A stretch of DNA of 64,000 nucleotides, taken from Phaseolus vulgaris (lineage: Eukaryota; Streptophyta; Magnoliopsida; Fabales; Fabaceae). Under the pieces are notes generated by a model. It worked only from the letters and a program-made list of their open reading frames with translations, did no database searches and had not been told where the DNA came from. Position numbers and translations under genes: made by a program. This document shows positions 1-11,244 of this stretch, piece by piece (positions within the stretch are counted from its first letter, which is position 1; each line of letters starts with the position of its first letter). The stretch spans positions 8,973,344 to 9,037,343 of the forward strand of contig NC_023756.2 of NCBI RefSeq assembly GCF_000499845.2. Direction: 5' to 3'.

Positions 1-2180
1 TTTTGCATAATTATTTGTGCTAACGTGATAGATAAAAACATTTCTCAAATATCAAATATTATTACAACAAAAATGGAAAGGTTTGTTTCCTTTTTAGCTG
101 AAAAAGGCCTTCCAAGTGTGTATCTTACCGAGATCTCTTAAGTTTTGTTGAGCAAAATTGTTGAACAAATATATAAATTTCACTACAAAACTCAAGCCAA
201 GTGACGTGGGACTTACTAACCAATTCACACATATGAGTACAAAATAAAATTTACTAATTGCGGGACAAATGTATTAAATTTCTTTTAAAAATGTACATTA
301 AATCTAAAAATAAAGTTTTACTTTTGAATTTATCTTGAGATTAATTTTAGAAATAGAAATAAGTAACTAGAGATATTCATGAAAAAATACATTAAATCTT
401 TTATTAATTACACTCACAAATATATTACTATTTTGCAAGCTTTACAATGCAAGAGAATAGTCATACAAACATTATAACTCACCATTCAGATCCATGAAGA
501 AGATTAAAATATGTTGTTCTAGAATTTTAGCTACATGAAACAAAAATATCAACTTAAGAAAAATCTATTCACATTATGATGTATATATCATCAATAACAC
601 CATATTCATTTTCTTAAATGCTTCATAAAATACAAAAATAAAAAAGTAAAATACAAGATATTGAAATCCACAATCGTTCTCATAAACTATGTACAATTAG
701 ATAAACAAATTTTTAAACAAAGGAAAAGAAGTACAAATATAAAACAATATTCTCTTAAGTGCAATATAGTCTCACACATAGCATATTTTTGTTTCTTTTT
801 CTCTAAAAACACCTCCCACTTTTCTATCTTACTAAGAAAAACCTATTCACATTATAGTGTATATATCGTCAATAGCTCCATATTCATTTTCTTAGATGCT
901 TCAAAAAATAAAAATAAAAAGTAAAAATTAAAACAAATTATATAAAACAAAAGAAAGGAAGTAAAATATCTTACAAAGATTCCATAAGTCTTATAGAACA
1001 AAATTGTTCAACAAATATATAAATTTCACTTAAAAACTCAAGTTAAGTGGAGACAAGTGATGTGGAAATTTCTAAAATTTAACCATAATAACACTAAAAA
1101 CTGAGTATTTATTAGACGTGTGTTCATACTTCTATTATTAAAAGTAAAATCACATTAAAATGTAACATTCATTTGCAATGTAAATTTAACTTATTTTCAT
1201 AATTTATGGTCAAGAGGAGAAATAGTTTATAAACACATATTTTGAGGTCATTTCAAGCATTTACATGCAACGTACCATATTTATATAAGAATGAAAACAA
1301 TTTCAATAATGTCAAATTTTACAAATTTAAATTATAGATATCTTAACTAATCTAAACCTTAGGTTGAAATAAATCATAAATTACTTCTGGGAAACATATT
1401 CGATTTGATCCATTTTTTATTGAGAAAAGAAAAGAAAAATCAATTTAGAATTAGAGAAAAAACAATACTAGAAGTCATAAAAACATTAACATTAAAGTAT
1501 TATCAATCACATAAAAAATTGAGATAAGAGTCCAAAAAATATCTCAAGACAAGAAAACAATAATTCTTCTACTCCCTTAAACTAGATAATTGTTTGTTTA
1601 ATTTGTTGACAAAAAAATGTTTTAGTGATCTTACAATCTCTTTTTTTGAGCGTTTTCTTTCAAACAACAATGCACCATAATACAATATATAAGAGAGACA
1701 TAGTAAAACTTCTCAAATATTATTACAACAAGAGTGGATAGGAAACAAGAGTGGAAAGGAAAAGGTTTGTTTCCTTTCTATCACTTTAAACCATTCTCCT
1801 AAATGTATTATTGCCTCATGTATCTTAGGTTTGTTTTCTTTTTAGTTGAAAACACCTCCCATATGTATATCTTACAAATATTAGTAAATACTGTTGAGAA
1901 TGTTGTTCAACAGATATATAAATTTCACTCCAAAACTCAAGACTTGGACAAAACCCATGAAGAAGATTAAAATATGTTGTCCTAGAACTATAGCTGCACG
2001 AAACAAAAAAACATCAATTTAAGTAAAATTATCGAAACAAACATACATGCATGACTTACCTCTATTATTAAAAATAAAATCAGATTAAATTGTAAAATTC
2101 ATAATGTAAATTTAACTTCTTTTCTTAATCTATGGTGAAAGGATAAATAGTTTATGAACACATATTTGAAGTTGTTTCAA
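1..2180. repeat. Segmental repeat block A, left copy
   Basis: AT-rich DNA that aligns along its length with 50742-53421; the offset is about 50741 near the start (position 661 pairs with 51402). The alignment runs off the left edge of the window. Inside the block an older repeat is visible: the motif around AACAAATATATAAATTTCAC occurs near 155, 1008 and 1905, each time preceded by a T-rich stretch and the run CACCTCCC or a variant. This suggests two and a half units of about 0.87 kb. The right copy has about 0.5 kb extra (52300-52830) that this copy lacks near 1530. No coding frame is convincing; the 87-codon frame at 661 starts with TTG and is in low-complexity sequence. Confidence 0.8.
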
Positions 2181-2191
2181 GCATTTGCATG
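2181..2191. repeat. Left target-site duplication of the 2192-3711 insertion
   Basis: The 11-mer gcatttgcatg is repeated with one mismatch at 3712-3722, directly after the A-rich tail. The homologous right-hand block near 58440 has only one such sequence, as expected of an empty site. Confidence 0.55.
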
Positions 2192-3711
2192 GGTTACTAT
2201 AGTCCGAAGCATTTGGATCAGAGAAATCTGGTTGTCTTCAAATAAGGATTGCTGATGCTGAAGAGATATTCCACCTTGCCCAACTCTCAATATGGCTTAA
2301 GCTGAAGTTTGGGAGAATTCCCTTTAGTTATGCCTTCTCGGATTGGATTCTCAATCCTGGTCAGTGTCTACAAAGCTGTTGTAGTGGAGGGTGTCGTGAT
2401 ACATAATTCTTTTTCGGCTTTTGAAGGAATATGTGCTGGATGGGAATTGGCTAGCCGCAGTAACTTTGGAGATAGGAAGTTACGTCTGGGATGCTGATTT
2501 TAGTGCAGGAAGGGCGGGAGTGTGGCACCTTATTGGCTATTAGTGAAGGGTAAATAAGTATAAGGCCACTTTGTTGGAACTGTGAAGATGGGATTGGTAG
2601 AACTGCCCTGATTAATTGCAAAAGAAGTCCTGTGAAGACGAGGGGCAGTAGAAGAAGCACAGGGAGTGGTCATTGTTGTGTCTGAGCGGCTGCAAGGGCT
2701 AGTCTAGCTAGATGGAAGGAGTTGAAGGAGTTGAATGATAACTACCTCACCCTTAAGTACCAGGATGATATTCTATGGCTATATGGACGTATCTATGAGT
2801 TAGTAATGTAGAAGTGGGTTTAAAACCTGGTTTTTTGGTCTAGAGAGCCCTGTTGTGTTTTTGTTGCTGGTGTTGTGGTGATACAATGCAGGTTTGGTCT
2901 GAATTTAACAGGTTGCAAGTATGGGGTTGTGGGTGCCACTCCCCAGATGCCATACACTGGGAAAGCTAAGAACTTTTGTAGGCTATGTTCTCCAGCTAAT
3001 AGCTATTTGTGTTTGTTTGTGGCAACTTCTGAGGTAGCTATAGGGGTCCGCCATTCAATCTGGTTTATAAGTGCAGAGCCAATGCATTGGTGTATTGCTT
3101 CTTGCTTCGTGAAGAGTGGGTGCATCATCTACTGGAATGCTGTCCTTTTTGGTAAAGCCAGGAAAATGTTCAGGCAAGATGGTGGTGAACAACGAAAACA
3201 CTATTGGATACGAGGTGATATGTATTTGAGGAAAGCCAGATGGGAGATATAACAAAGAAATTAAGGTAGTGTGTTATATACCTAAGATGATAAACATAGT
3301 ACGTTAAAAGAAGTACAGGGAGTGGGTTTTTGCTGTGACTAAACAACTTGGAGGATTGGTCCATCTAGACCATCAAATGTGCTATTTTAGCAAGGTATGA
3401 TGAATGTTTTGTGCTGCATAATTCAAGACCAATTGAGCAACAGTTGTGAGGGATTCTGGTCTTATATGCTGTCAGGAGGTGTTAAGTCCTTACTCCTGGC
3501 TTTTGGTTTCTTGAGGGATTCTTTCCTCTTTTAAACCAGCATGTTACAGCACAAACCATGTGTCCAAATTTATATGCTGCAGAATTATGCAGTAATGGTA
3601 GGTTTTTTTAAGTTCTGGTTTTGTTTGTAACATGGTAGGTTTTTTTAAAGGATTGGAAGACCCCAAAAGTATTCTCATTAATTATTTTATTTATTGATAA
3701 TAAAAAAAAGA
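2192..3711 (+). mobile_element. 5'-truncated L1-type LINE or LINE-like retroposon
   Basis: This 1.5-kb stretch is absent from the related block on the right (around 58430). It is bounded by near-identical 11-mers, gcatttgcatg (2181-2191) and gcattttcatg (3712-3722), which fit a target-site duplication with one mismatch, and it ends in ATTGATAATAAAAAAAAG, an A-rich tail. Near 2270-2360 a plus-strand frame reads words such as AQLSIWLK and SDWILNP, which resemble the extreme C-terminus of plant L1 ORF2 proteins. The rest has many stops and an internal imperfect repeat (around 2650-2710 and 3310-3370). A non-LTR retroposon is well supported by tail and flanks; the LINE identity is tentative. Confidence 0.6.
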
Positions 3712-4690
3712 GCATTTTCATGCAAACAAAAACTACAATATTTATATAAAAATAGAACAGTTAATGTCAAATTTTACACGTTTAAACTATAAAGGTCTTA
3801 ACTAATATAAATCTTAGGATGAAATAAACTATAAATTACTTCTAACAAACAGATTGGTTTCATCCAGCTTCTTGATTGAGAGAAGAAGAAAAAAAATTAG
3901 AAATCAAGCTAGTTGCCACTCCATTAAGCATAAATATAGATCTCACGTAAATAAGCATGACTGAAGTTGTTGATTTTGCATGAGAAGAGTCAAATGAGAA
4001 TATATGTAAAAAAGTAGAAAAACTGAGATACTAAATATAAAGATGCGTCCATGATGTTAATTGCTTCTACTTTTATTATTAATTTTTTTTCTTTAATCAT
4101 AAAAAGCTTGTTATCATACTAAGAAGTTTGTAGAAACATAAGAAAAATAACTAAATGGATAGATATGAGTATATTTAAATTCCAAATAACTGTGAAAATA
4201 AGAGTAAATACAAAGTCATATTAAAACTGCCTATTTGCCAACTTGAACCGCTAACGAATGTGCTTGTAAGAATCAATACATCCATTCAATGCAAACAATT
4301 ACTCCACTCTTACAAATAAGCATATGATCTAAACCCTAAAGTTGAAATAATGGTGCAAACTCGTTCAAATTAGATATAATTAATTGATTGAGGTAGAAAA
4401 ACCAGGTTTAGGTGAAATGAAACCTCATTCATAATTATTTTCTTCCACGCCTATATATATATAGCTTCACCAATGAATGCAGATTCCTTCATTCTTGCTC
4501 TGTATGAGGGTTGAACCACCTCTTAAGTGGATCGATTTATTTTAGTTTTTTCTTGTTGATAAAAAAAAAATGAATGCAAATTCCAATCACTGTACATAAG
4601 AGAGTGAGTGCAAAGTCACATTAAACTTTCAACCTGAACGGCCACTGCATGCATAATATGAGAATCCATGCATCGCATTACAAGAAAATC
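3712..4690. repeat. Segmental repeat block B, left copy
   Basis: Matches 58430-59400 in the same order and orientation, for example the stretches at 3890-4060 and 58610-58790, with small indels. In the right copy a TA microsatellite (58710-58740) occurs where this copy has unique sequence near 4000. Together with block A this is a duplicated region of several kilobases that both copies have since decorated with different insertions. No gene was recognised. Confidence 0.75.
4500..4575 (+). repeat. Retroposon 3'-end-like tail
   Basis: The sequence GGTTGAACCACC followed by a T-rich stretch and a run of A resembles the 3' end of a SINE or LINE. Similar tails occur at about 59205-59265 and 37945-38010. 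It is too short to assign to a family, and no 5' part is visible. Confidence 0.3.
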
Positions 4691-5270
4691 ATCAAATAGA
4701 AACCAATTTTTAGAGATCAAAATAATTAGTTGCAATAATAACTAAATTAGAGACCATTTTAAAAACTAAATAAAAAATTGATTTCTAAATTAGTTTCTAT
4801 TATTGTTAAATAATTTATAGTTTATAAATTGATTATTATTTCAAAAACTATCCCAAAACATTATAAACAATAAATCCAATCTAACATCCAAATAAACAAA
4901 ATTTAATTTCAAATAATTTATTATATAAGAAAATAAAATAGTTAGGTTTTAAATAATTTAATATTAGATATAATAATTATTTTAATTTATCTGATTAAAG
5001 ATATTCATTAATCAATTAAAAACTTAAAAAATATTTATATAATAAAATACACTTTTAAATATATATAAATTTTGAAAATTTAAAAATAAAGTTGACAAAC
5101 TTGAAACATGTCTTAACTATATGTCTTGAATAACATGTTCATAAATAAGAGTAAATGAAAAAAAAAAAACTTTTTGAGACTTAGAATAAATAAAATAAAA
5201 ACGTCTGAAAGAAATCCATATATATAAATTTTTTTAAATTTTTTTTGTTTCAAATAATTTGGTAGGTATA
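4690..5270. repeat. AT-rich dispersed repeat and end of the left duplicated block
   Basis: 4845-5100 is a dispersed repeat with relatives at 60745-61010 in the same orientation and, inverted, at about 40010-40245 and 40775-40985; TAGTTAGGTTTTAAATAATT is a shared landmark. 5150-5270 matches 63005-63125. After GGTAGG (5262-5267) the similarity to the right copy stops because the right copy has a copia LTR inserted there. No coding sequence is seen. Confidence 0.65.
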
Positions 5271-5580
5271 ATTACCTTCTTTGTCCATATATTTGGGGTC
5301 AATATTCAATTTAGTAGAGTGATTTTTAAAAAAATCAATTTGGTTTCTATGTTTTTTAAAATGTATCTAAATTGGTCATTTTCATTAAGTCTCACTTTAC
5401 GACATCAAGTACTGCTACGTGGCAGAGAGAGATGAGATTGAGAGATTTGAGGTGTCAAGTGGCGACATCTCCTAAGACCATAACCCCCGCATCGTCACCG
5501 GCGACATCTCCTCCCACCGTTGTGGCTCCTTCTCTAGTGTCCAAGCCTCCGGTAACGTCTCCTCCGGCTGCAATGGTGAC
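5271..5580. other. Unassigned intergenic stretch
   Basis: No gene or element recognised. A short plus-strand frame from 5372 is rich in proline, threonine and alanine but has no family resemblance I know and no supporting context. Confidence 0.4.
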
Positions 5581-5581
5581 T

Positions 5582-7490
5582 AAGGGTGGACAAAAAATCA
5601 AAATTACAAAATGCAATCCATAATTATCCATTTCCATATTAGTTTTAATTCATTTAAATGGATTTATTTCAAATCCAAATTCATATTTTTGTATTTTAAA
5701 TCCAATCCATTTAATTGGATATGGAATAGATATAGATTGGATACCTTTTTGGATTATCCAAATTGCATTTTGGGATGGATTTTGACTTGGCCCGATCCAA
5801 GTTAAGCCAAGATAATCCAGCTGATGTCGAGCCGAGCGGGCCCGAGCCGATCTCAAGCCCAGCACGCCCGGGTCGTTGTCGAGCCGAGCATTCCCGAGTC
5901 GATGTCGAGCCGAGCTGGCCCAGGCCGATGTCAAGCTGATCTGGCCCGGGCCGATATCGAGTCAAGCAAGCCTAGGCTGATGTCGAGTCACCAGACCCCC
6001 ACCAATGTCCCGGGCCCGGGCCCATGTCGATCCAAACGGGCCCAAACCAATGTCGAGCTGAGCAAGCTTGGGCTGATGTCAAGCCGAACGAGTCCAGGTC
6101 AATGTCGCGTCTCCCGGGACCGGGCCGATGTCGAGTCGATTGGGTCCGGGCCAATGTCGAGCTGACCGGGCCTGAGCCAATGTCGAGTCTGCCGGGCTCA
6201 GGTCGATGTCAAGCCGAACGGGCTCAGGTTGATGTCGAGTGGATTGGGCCTGAGTCCATGTCAAGTCGATTGGGCCCTGGATGATGTCGAGCTGAACGGG
6301 CTCGAACCGATGTCGAGTCTCCCGGGCCCAGGCTGATGTTGAGTCGATTGGGCCTGGGTCGATGTCGAATGCAGCAAGCCCAAGTCGATGTCGAGTGGAG
6401 CGGGCATGGGTCTATGTCGAGTCGATTGGGCCCTGGCCAATGTAGAGTCGAGCGGGCCTGGGTCGATGTCAAGCCGAGCGGGCTCGGGCCGATGTCGAGT
6501 CGAATGGGCTCAAGCCGATGTTGAATCATCCAGGCCCGGGCCATTGTCGAGTCGTCTGGGCCGATGTTGAGTCGTCTGGGCACGAGCCCATGTTCAATCG
6601 TCCGGGTCCGGGCTGATGTCGAGTCGATTGCGCCCGGGCCGAAGTCGAGCCGAGCCGGCCCAAGCCAATGTCGAGTCTCCCAAGCCCGAGCCGATGTCGA
6701 GCTGAACGGGCCCGAGCCGATTTCGAGTGGAGCGGGCCTGTGCCCTAGCTAATGTCGAACCAAGCGGGTCCGAGCCGATGTCAAGTCAAGCGAGCCCGAG
6801 TCGTCTGAGTGGAGACCATTGTCGACTCGTCCGGGCCCGGACTGATGTCGAGTCGTCTAGGTTCGGGCCGATGTCGAGTCATCCGGACCCGGACTGATGT
6901 CGAGTCGTCCGGGTTCGGGTCGATGTCGAGTCGTCCGGGTTCGGGTCGATGTCGAGTCGATTGGGCCATGGCTAATGTCAAGTTGAGTGGGCCTTGGCTA
7001 ATGTCAAGTTGAGTGTGCTCGGGCCGATGTCAAGCCGAGCTGGCCCGGGCCGATGTCGAGTCGAACGGGCTCGGGCTGATGTCGAATCATCCAGGCCTGG
7101 GCCATTATCGAGTCATCCGGGCCGATGTCGAGTCGTCTGGGCCCGGGCCTATGTTGAGTCGTCCGGGCTCGGGCTAATGTCGAGTCATCTGGGCCTGGGC
7201 CGATGTCGAACCGAGTTAGTCCGCGTTCAGGTTGAGTCGGCTTAGGCCCGATTCGAGCCAAGTTAGTTAGTGTCCATATCAAAATGGATTTAGTCTAATT
7301 AACAAAGTGGATTTAATCTAATTAACAGAATGGATTGAATCTAGATTTAATCTACTTTAAATGGATTTAAAAAAAAATCGATTTAAATTTGATCTAGTTA
7401 AAATGGATATGGATTTTAAATCCAATCCATTTATTTGGATTTGGATTGGCTTTAGATTGGATTTTGAAAAATCCAATCCATGACCACCCC
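5582..7490. mobile_element. TIR-like element carrying a 26-bp minisatellite
   Basis: The outer ends read TAAGGGTGGAC and, in reverse, TAGGGGTGGTC, giving an imperfect terminal inverted repeat of about 11 bp like those of hAT-type elements. Inside each end lie AT-rich sequences full of ATGGATT and its complement AATCCAT (5600-5790 and 7270-7480). The centre (5790-7265) is a GC-rich tandem repeat. I could not find a matching 8-bp target duplication. No transposase frame is present, so if it is a transposon it is non-autonomous. A shorter relative with the same layout is at 45590-46470. Confidence 0.5.
5790..7265 (+). repeat. 26-bp GC-rich minisatellite, about 55 units
   Basis: The unit GATGTCGAGTCGTCCGGGTT followed by CGGGTC repeats every 26 bp, clearest at 6840-6960. 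Units vary mostly at the dinucleotides CG, TG and CA, which fits decay of methylated cytosines. Long open frames on both strands (repeating words like MSSRAGPG) are produced by the repeat; since 26 is not a multiple of three, the array cycles through all frames. Confidence 0.9.
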
Positions 7491-7630
7491 TACTTGCATT
7501 TATAGGCGTCGGAAGAAATAAAAAGTTGGGCACGTGAATGAGCCGTTTGGGGTTTCCGCAGTTGTTGTGTGCCTTCAAACAACTCAGGTTTTCTTCCTTC
7601 TACTTTTCTTTATCTGCATTTATTTGAGAT
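7491..7630 (+). repeat. Gene-leader-like duplicate, left copy
   Basis: This stretch, containing GAATGAGCCGTTTGGGGTTT and CTTCAAACAACTCAGG, matches 41485-41615 and diverges near 7625. At 41 kb the same sequence lies upstream of MAP70-like exons, so this may be a copied 5' leader of that gene. No reading frame is proposed. Confidence 0.5.
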
Positions 7631-7919
7631 TGAGTTAGGCTTAAAGTTCACTTCTTAATAATTATTTAATTTTATATCCATTTTAGTGTCCCTCAAACCT
7701 ACGCTATAGTTAAATAATATATTTTTCTTTAAGTAGGCTTAGCCAATACTACCTTGTAAATTTTTGTCCCATTGGAGGTCGTCTCTAATGCATCGCCACC
7801 AAAAAATTAGCTTCCATTTCTATTGAGATGCTAAGCCCACACTAACCCTATGCAACGTCTCTCTTTTTCTCTTTGTGTCGCTCTTTTGGGGACTCTACCA
7901 TCATTATTTCTTGTAGTGG

Positions 7920-8290
7920 TAACAAGCAAAATTAGCAGAGTTGTTGGTGATTATGCAAATGACTCAAGATTGCTCAAAAAGTCATATGTAGGTCTCCACA
8001 TAATTGAGTCATGGTAACACCTTATTACTTACTACATAACTTTAAATTTAAAACATTCCTTAGTTTGTGGCTTTTGGTCCATTAATACATTAGAACCAAA
8101 TGAAATGCATTTGTATTAAGTGGATATAACAAACAAAATTGGCGGAGTTGATTGTGATTGTGCACACGAGTCAAGATTGTTCAAAACTCAAAACTCTATA
8201 TGTAAGTGTCCACGGAATTGAACCAAGGTAACTTATTTCTTACTACATAACTTAAGTTCAAAATATTCCTAAGTTTGTGACTTTTTTAAT
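7920..8290 (+). repeat. Diverged tandem duplication, period about 207 bp
   Basis: The segment beginning AACAAGCAAAATTAGCAGAG (7921) recurs, diverged, at 8128, followed in both by CAAGATTG, a CTCCAC or GTCCAC word and TTACTACATAACTT. The rest of 7630-8490 holds nothing I recognise. Confidence 0.6.
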
Positions 8291-8499
8291 GTTGCTAGTA
8301 TAATTTTTATTTTATTATTGAGAGTTGTTTTTTTATGAATCTAAACATTGACTTTTTAATTTTGATATGTAATTTATTTTTTTTGTTAAATATTTTTAAT
8401 TATATCATGAATTGAATTTACTTTTACGTGGTTGATCCTCTTAGATTTAATTCACAAATTTAATTTAAATTTAATACAATGATTCTAATTAAGGACCTG

Positions 8500-8943
8500 T
8501 AGTCATGATTGTTTGTCTTTCAATCATTTAGGAGTGTTTATCTTTGTTGGTGCTCCAAAGAGTTGTTTTCTACAACCTCTTAGCAATATGGGCCAGATTC
8601 AGTTGGTCAATACAGTGATTACAGGAATTCTAGTATATAACTTTAATTTGTATAAATGCCTGTTTCTCTTCTTAAGCAAGTTGAGCAGTGGTGTCAAAAC
8701 TTTATATGGATTAGAGATATTTTGAAGAAAGGCATAGCTACTATTAGTTGGGCTACGATTTGTTCTCCCCTTGGAAATGGAGGTTTGAAGATTATTAACC
8801 TTCACCATGAAAATAATGCATATCTTCTCAAGCTTGCTTGGAACTTTGCTTATAGCGAAAGGTCTTGGTCTTTTCTCTTGAAAGCCAGGGCTCTTAAATC
8901 AAAATACGAGTTTAAAATGGTTTATAGATCCTCATCTCTTTGA
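8500..8943 (+). pseudogene. LINE ORF2 fragment: end of reverse transcriptase
   Basis: The words NHLGVFIFVGAPK, GQIQLVNTVITG and WCQNFIWIRDI, then SWATICSPLGNGGLKI, follow the order found downstream of the catalytic core in plant L1 ORF2. Between QPLSN and MGQIQL about 15 residues expected in the family are missing, and a frameshift follows near 8650. A stop at 8941 ends the clear similarity. The catalytic YxDD region would lie further upstream and is not present. Confidence 0.75.
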
Positions 8944-9133
8944 CCAGGAATTAAGCAGTTTTATTCTATTTGATTATACTTCTTGGGCTGTTGGTACAGG
9001 TACTTTTATTAATTTCTGGAATGATAAATGGTGTTCTACTACTCCTTTAGCACATATTGTAGGGTTATCTAATGGTATTAACATTCCAGATACAATTTCT
9101 CAGTTTTGGATAGGTTGTGATTGGAATCTTCTT

Positions 9134-9592
9134 TTGTCTTTAGAGCAGATGCCTCATCTTTTTAGTCATATCATGGTTAGGGCGGATCAAGATGTTCCTA
9201 ATTGGATTCTAGATGAGTCTGGTCGGTCCACTCTTAAATCGGCTAGGACTTTTTTTTGGAACCAGGAGTTCCCTGTGGTTAGAGTAAATTTATTTGGTCT
9301 TCAGATATCCCACCTTCCAAAACTCTTGTCCTTTGGAAAGTTTTTAACAGGCGGCTTCCTACAGATCAGCATATTCAAAATAAAGGTCTCCATATTTGTT
9401 CTATGTGTACGCTTTGTGAAAAACATTAGGAATCTATTCATCATTTATTTTTTGAATTCCCTAATGCTTTATATATTTGGAGTTGGGTTCGGTAGATTTT
9501 TCCTACTTCTCATTTCTCTAATAAGGATGATCTTCTTTCTTTTATTAAGAGTGATGGTAGTCCTTTGGTTAAATTCATTAAGCTCGCTGTGA
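9134..9592 (+). pseudogene. LINE ORF2 fragment: zinc-binding RT-associated region
   Basis: The DNA around 9200-9480 encodes, across shifted frames, pieces resembling the zf-RVT region that lies between RT and RNase H in plant L1 proteins, such as a tryptophan-rich stretch followed by Cys-containing words near 9400-9430. Several frameshifts and stops prevent a continuous reading. The assignment relies on its position between recognisable RT and RNase H fragments. Confidence 0.5.
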
Positions 9593-9621
9593 TAACTTTT
9601 TCTATTTGGATGTTATGACGT

Positions 9622-10173
9622 ATGAGGAATTATGCTCGTTTTCAGGATAAGATTGAGGTTTCTAGGGCTATTTCGGTTATTAAAGATTTAACATGTCTAG
9701 TGGGAAAGTCGTCTAAAGCTTCAATGAAAAATGAAATGATGAATTATAGTGTGATTAAGTTTTTTGGTATTAATACTCGTACTGGTAAAGTTCTTCGTCC
9801 TCTTCCTGTTAGATGGGAGTTTCCTTCACCAGGCTGAGTTAAAATTAACAATGATGAGGCTGCTAGGGGTTATTCAGGTCTTGCCACTTGCGGAGGTATT
9901 TTCCGTAAGAGTATGGGGAAGTTTATTGGAGCTTTCTCTGCGTTTCTTGACGTTCATAATGTTTTGGTTGCTGAATTTTATGGAGTTATATATGCTTTGG
10001 AGGAAACTCAAAAGTTGGGACTTACTAATGTTTGGCTGGAATGTGATTTTGCCTTGATTTGTGTTGCGTTTACTTCTAGGACAAATGTTCCTTGGATGCT
10101 TCGTAATCGATGGAATACTTGTCTTAATTACTGTGGAAAAATTAGGTTTTGGGTTACTCATATTTTTTCGTGA
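9622..10173 (+). pseudogene. LINE ORF2 fragment: RNase H domain
   Basis: From 9622 the frame enters a linker and, after a stop at about 9835, an RNase H-like domain with NNDEAARG, LATCGGIFR, AEFYGVIYALEE and WLECDFAL. These match the first Asp strand, the Glu helix and the second Asp strand of the RNase H attached to plant L1 elements. The sequence NVPWMLRNRWN near the end is also typical. The domain is nearly complete but interrupted by at least one stop and one late frameshift. Confidence 0.75.
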
Positions 10174-10466
10174 AAGGAATGTATGTTGGTAAGTTGGTTA
10201 ATTTAGGGTTTATTCATAGAGAATCGTTTCATTGGTATAATAAGCTTCCATCTAGTCTGTTCTTTGAATTTTTTATTAATAGGTATAGTCTACTTTTGTA
10301 TCGTTTTTGTTAACATATGAGTTTTGGTCTAATCCCCATATTTTTGTATTTTCTTTCTTTTTCTTTTTTTTAATAATATTTTTTTCATGTGATGACAAAT
10401 GATTGTTGTTACTTAGGTGTCAGCCTAGCTGAGATGTCAAATAGCATAAGAAAAAAATTAAAGAAC

Positions 10467-11239
10467 AAACTAAACAATTTATCATTATTTTCTATAGAAA
10501 TTTAAATCTAAATAAAAATCTAGAACGTAGTTCTAAAAGTATACGAGGAAATTTGATTCTCTGCATAGATAAGATCACGTGGAAGATTATCAATTACCTA
10601 CACAAAGTAAATTAATTGAATGTATGTACAAATTAATTTAAGTATTTGAAATCACAATGAAAGTTGAGCAGCATACAAATCATCACAGACGCTTGCTCTG
10701 TTGAAGCCGCAGAATAGTGTCTTGTAGCAGCACCACAGCAGAGCAAGATACCATGGGCGGCTGTGGCATTCAAATAGTAGAGTTTTCAATACTGGCCACT
10801 GCAGCTAAAATGTAGTGACACTACCATGATATAGGCTTCTAACTGATTTTATCCCTAAAGAATCATTGTTTAGAGTTTTAGAGGTACAAAATGAGCTTAC
10901 TCCCACATTTTCTAGTACATTTTTTATAAAAAGAAATAAATTGAATTAAAATGGGACACTTCGGAGTGTCGAACAACCTTATACAAAAACTCTATATCCT
11001 TTTCAACTAACTAACACTATTAGTAACCAATACAACATATATAATATCTCCCTGTATATTAAAACAACCCCTCACATAACATAATGTTGCATTGATAAGC
11101 ATCAGAGCCATTGCTATTGTGCTGCTCCCTTACCACTGGTTGTCCTAATGTTAGGTGTATATATATCCTTTTAACATTAACACTACACCCTTACAAACCA
11201 TAAACTTCAGCTTAATACTTACATCAATCATTAATATTG
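10467..11239. other. Unassigned intergenic stretch
   Basis: No gene recognised. A potential hairpin is formed by CTTGCTCTG (10692-10700) and CAGAGCAAG (10739-10747). The rest is AT-rich with short repeats. Confidence 0.4.
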
Positions 11240-11244
11240 GTTGG
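11240..11244. repeat. Target-site duplication of the Tat gypsy element (left)
   Basis: GTTGG directly precedes the left LTR and is repeated directly after the right LTR at 21340-21344. This is the 5-bp duplication expected from a retroviral-type integrase. Confidence 0.85.

Larger units (their letters stand above)
8498..10455 (+). mobile_element. 5'-truncated, internally deleted L1-type LINE
   Basis: The element runs on the plus strand from late reverse transcriptase to an A-rich tail (AAGAAAAAAA, 10448-10457). Flanking sequences aattaaggacc (8487-8497) and aattaaagaac (10456-10466) are a likely target duplication with differences. Coding similarity appears in three stretches described separately. 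RT catalytic motifs and the endonuclease are missing, so this is a dead copy. Confidence 0.75.

Noticed and set aside
661..924. Small gene conserved in two places (661-924 and 51402-51656)
   Set aside because: The start codon is TTG, the C-terminal parts differ by frameshift, the sequence is low complexity, and the conservation is explained by the segmental duplication.
2875..3252. 125-codon plus-strand frame
   Set aside because: It starts with GTG inside the LINE-like insertion and has no recognisable protein features; probably 3' untranslated LINE sequence.
5824..7245. Many overlapping open frames encoding MSSRAGPG-like repeats on both strands
   Set aside because: They are produced by the 26-bp minisatellite, appear in all frames on both strands, and carry no conserved domain or gene signals.
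5790..7265. CRISPR-like regular repeat array
   Set aside because: Units are directly adjacent without unique spacers, and the genome is a plant.
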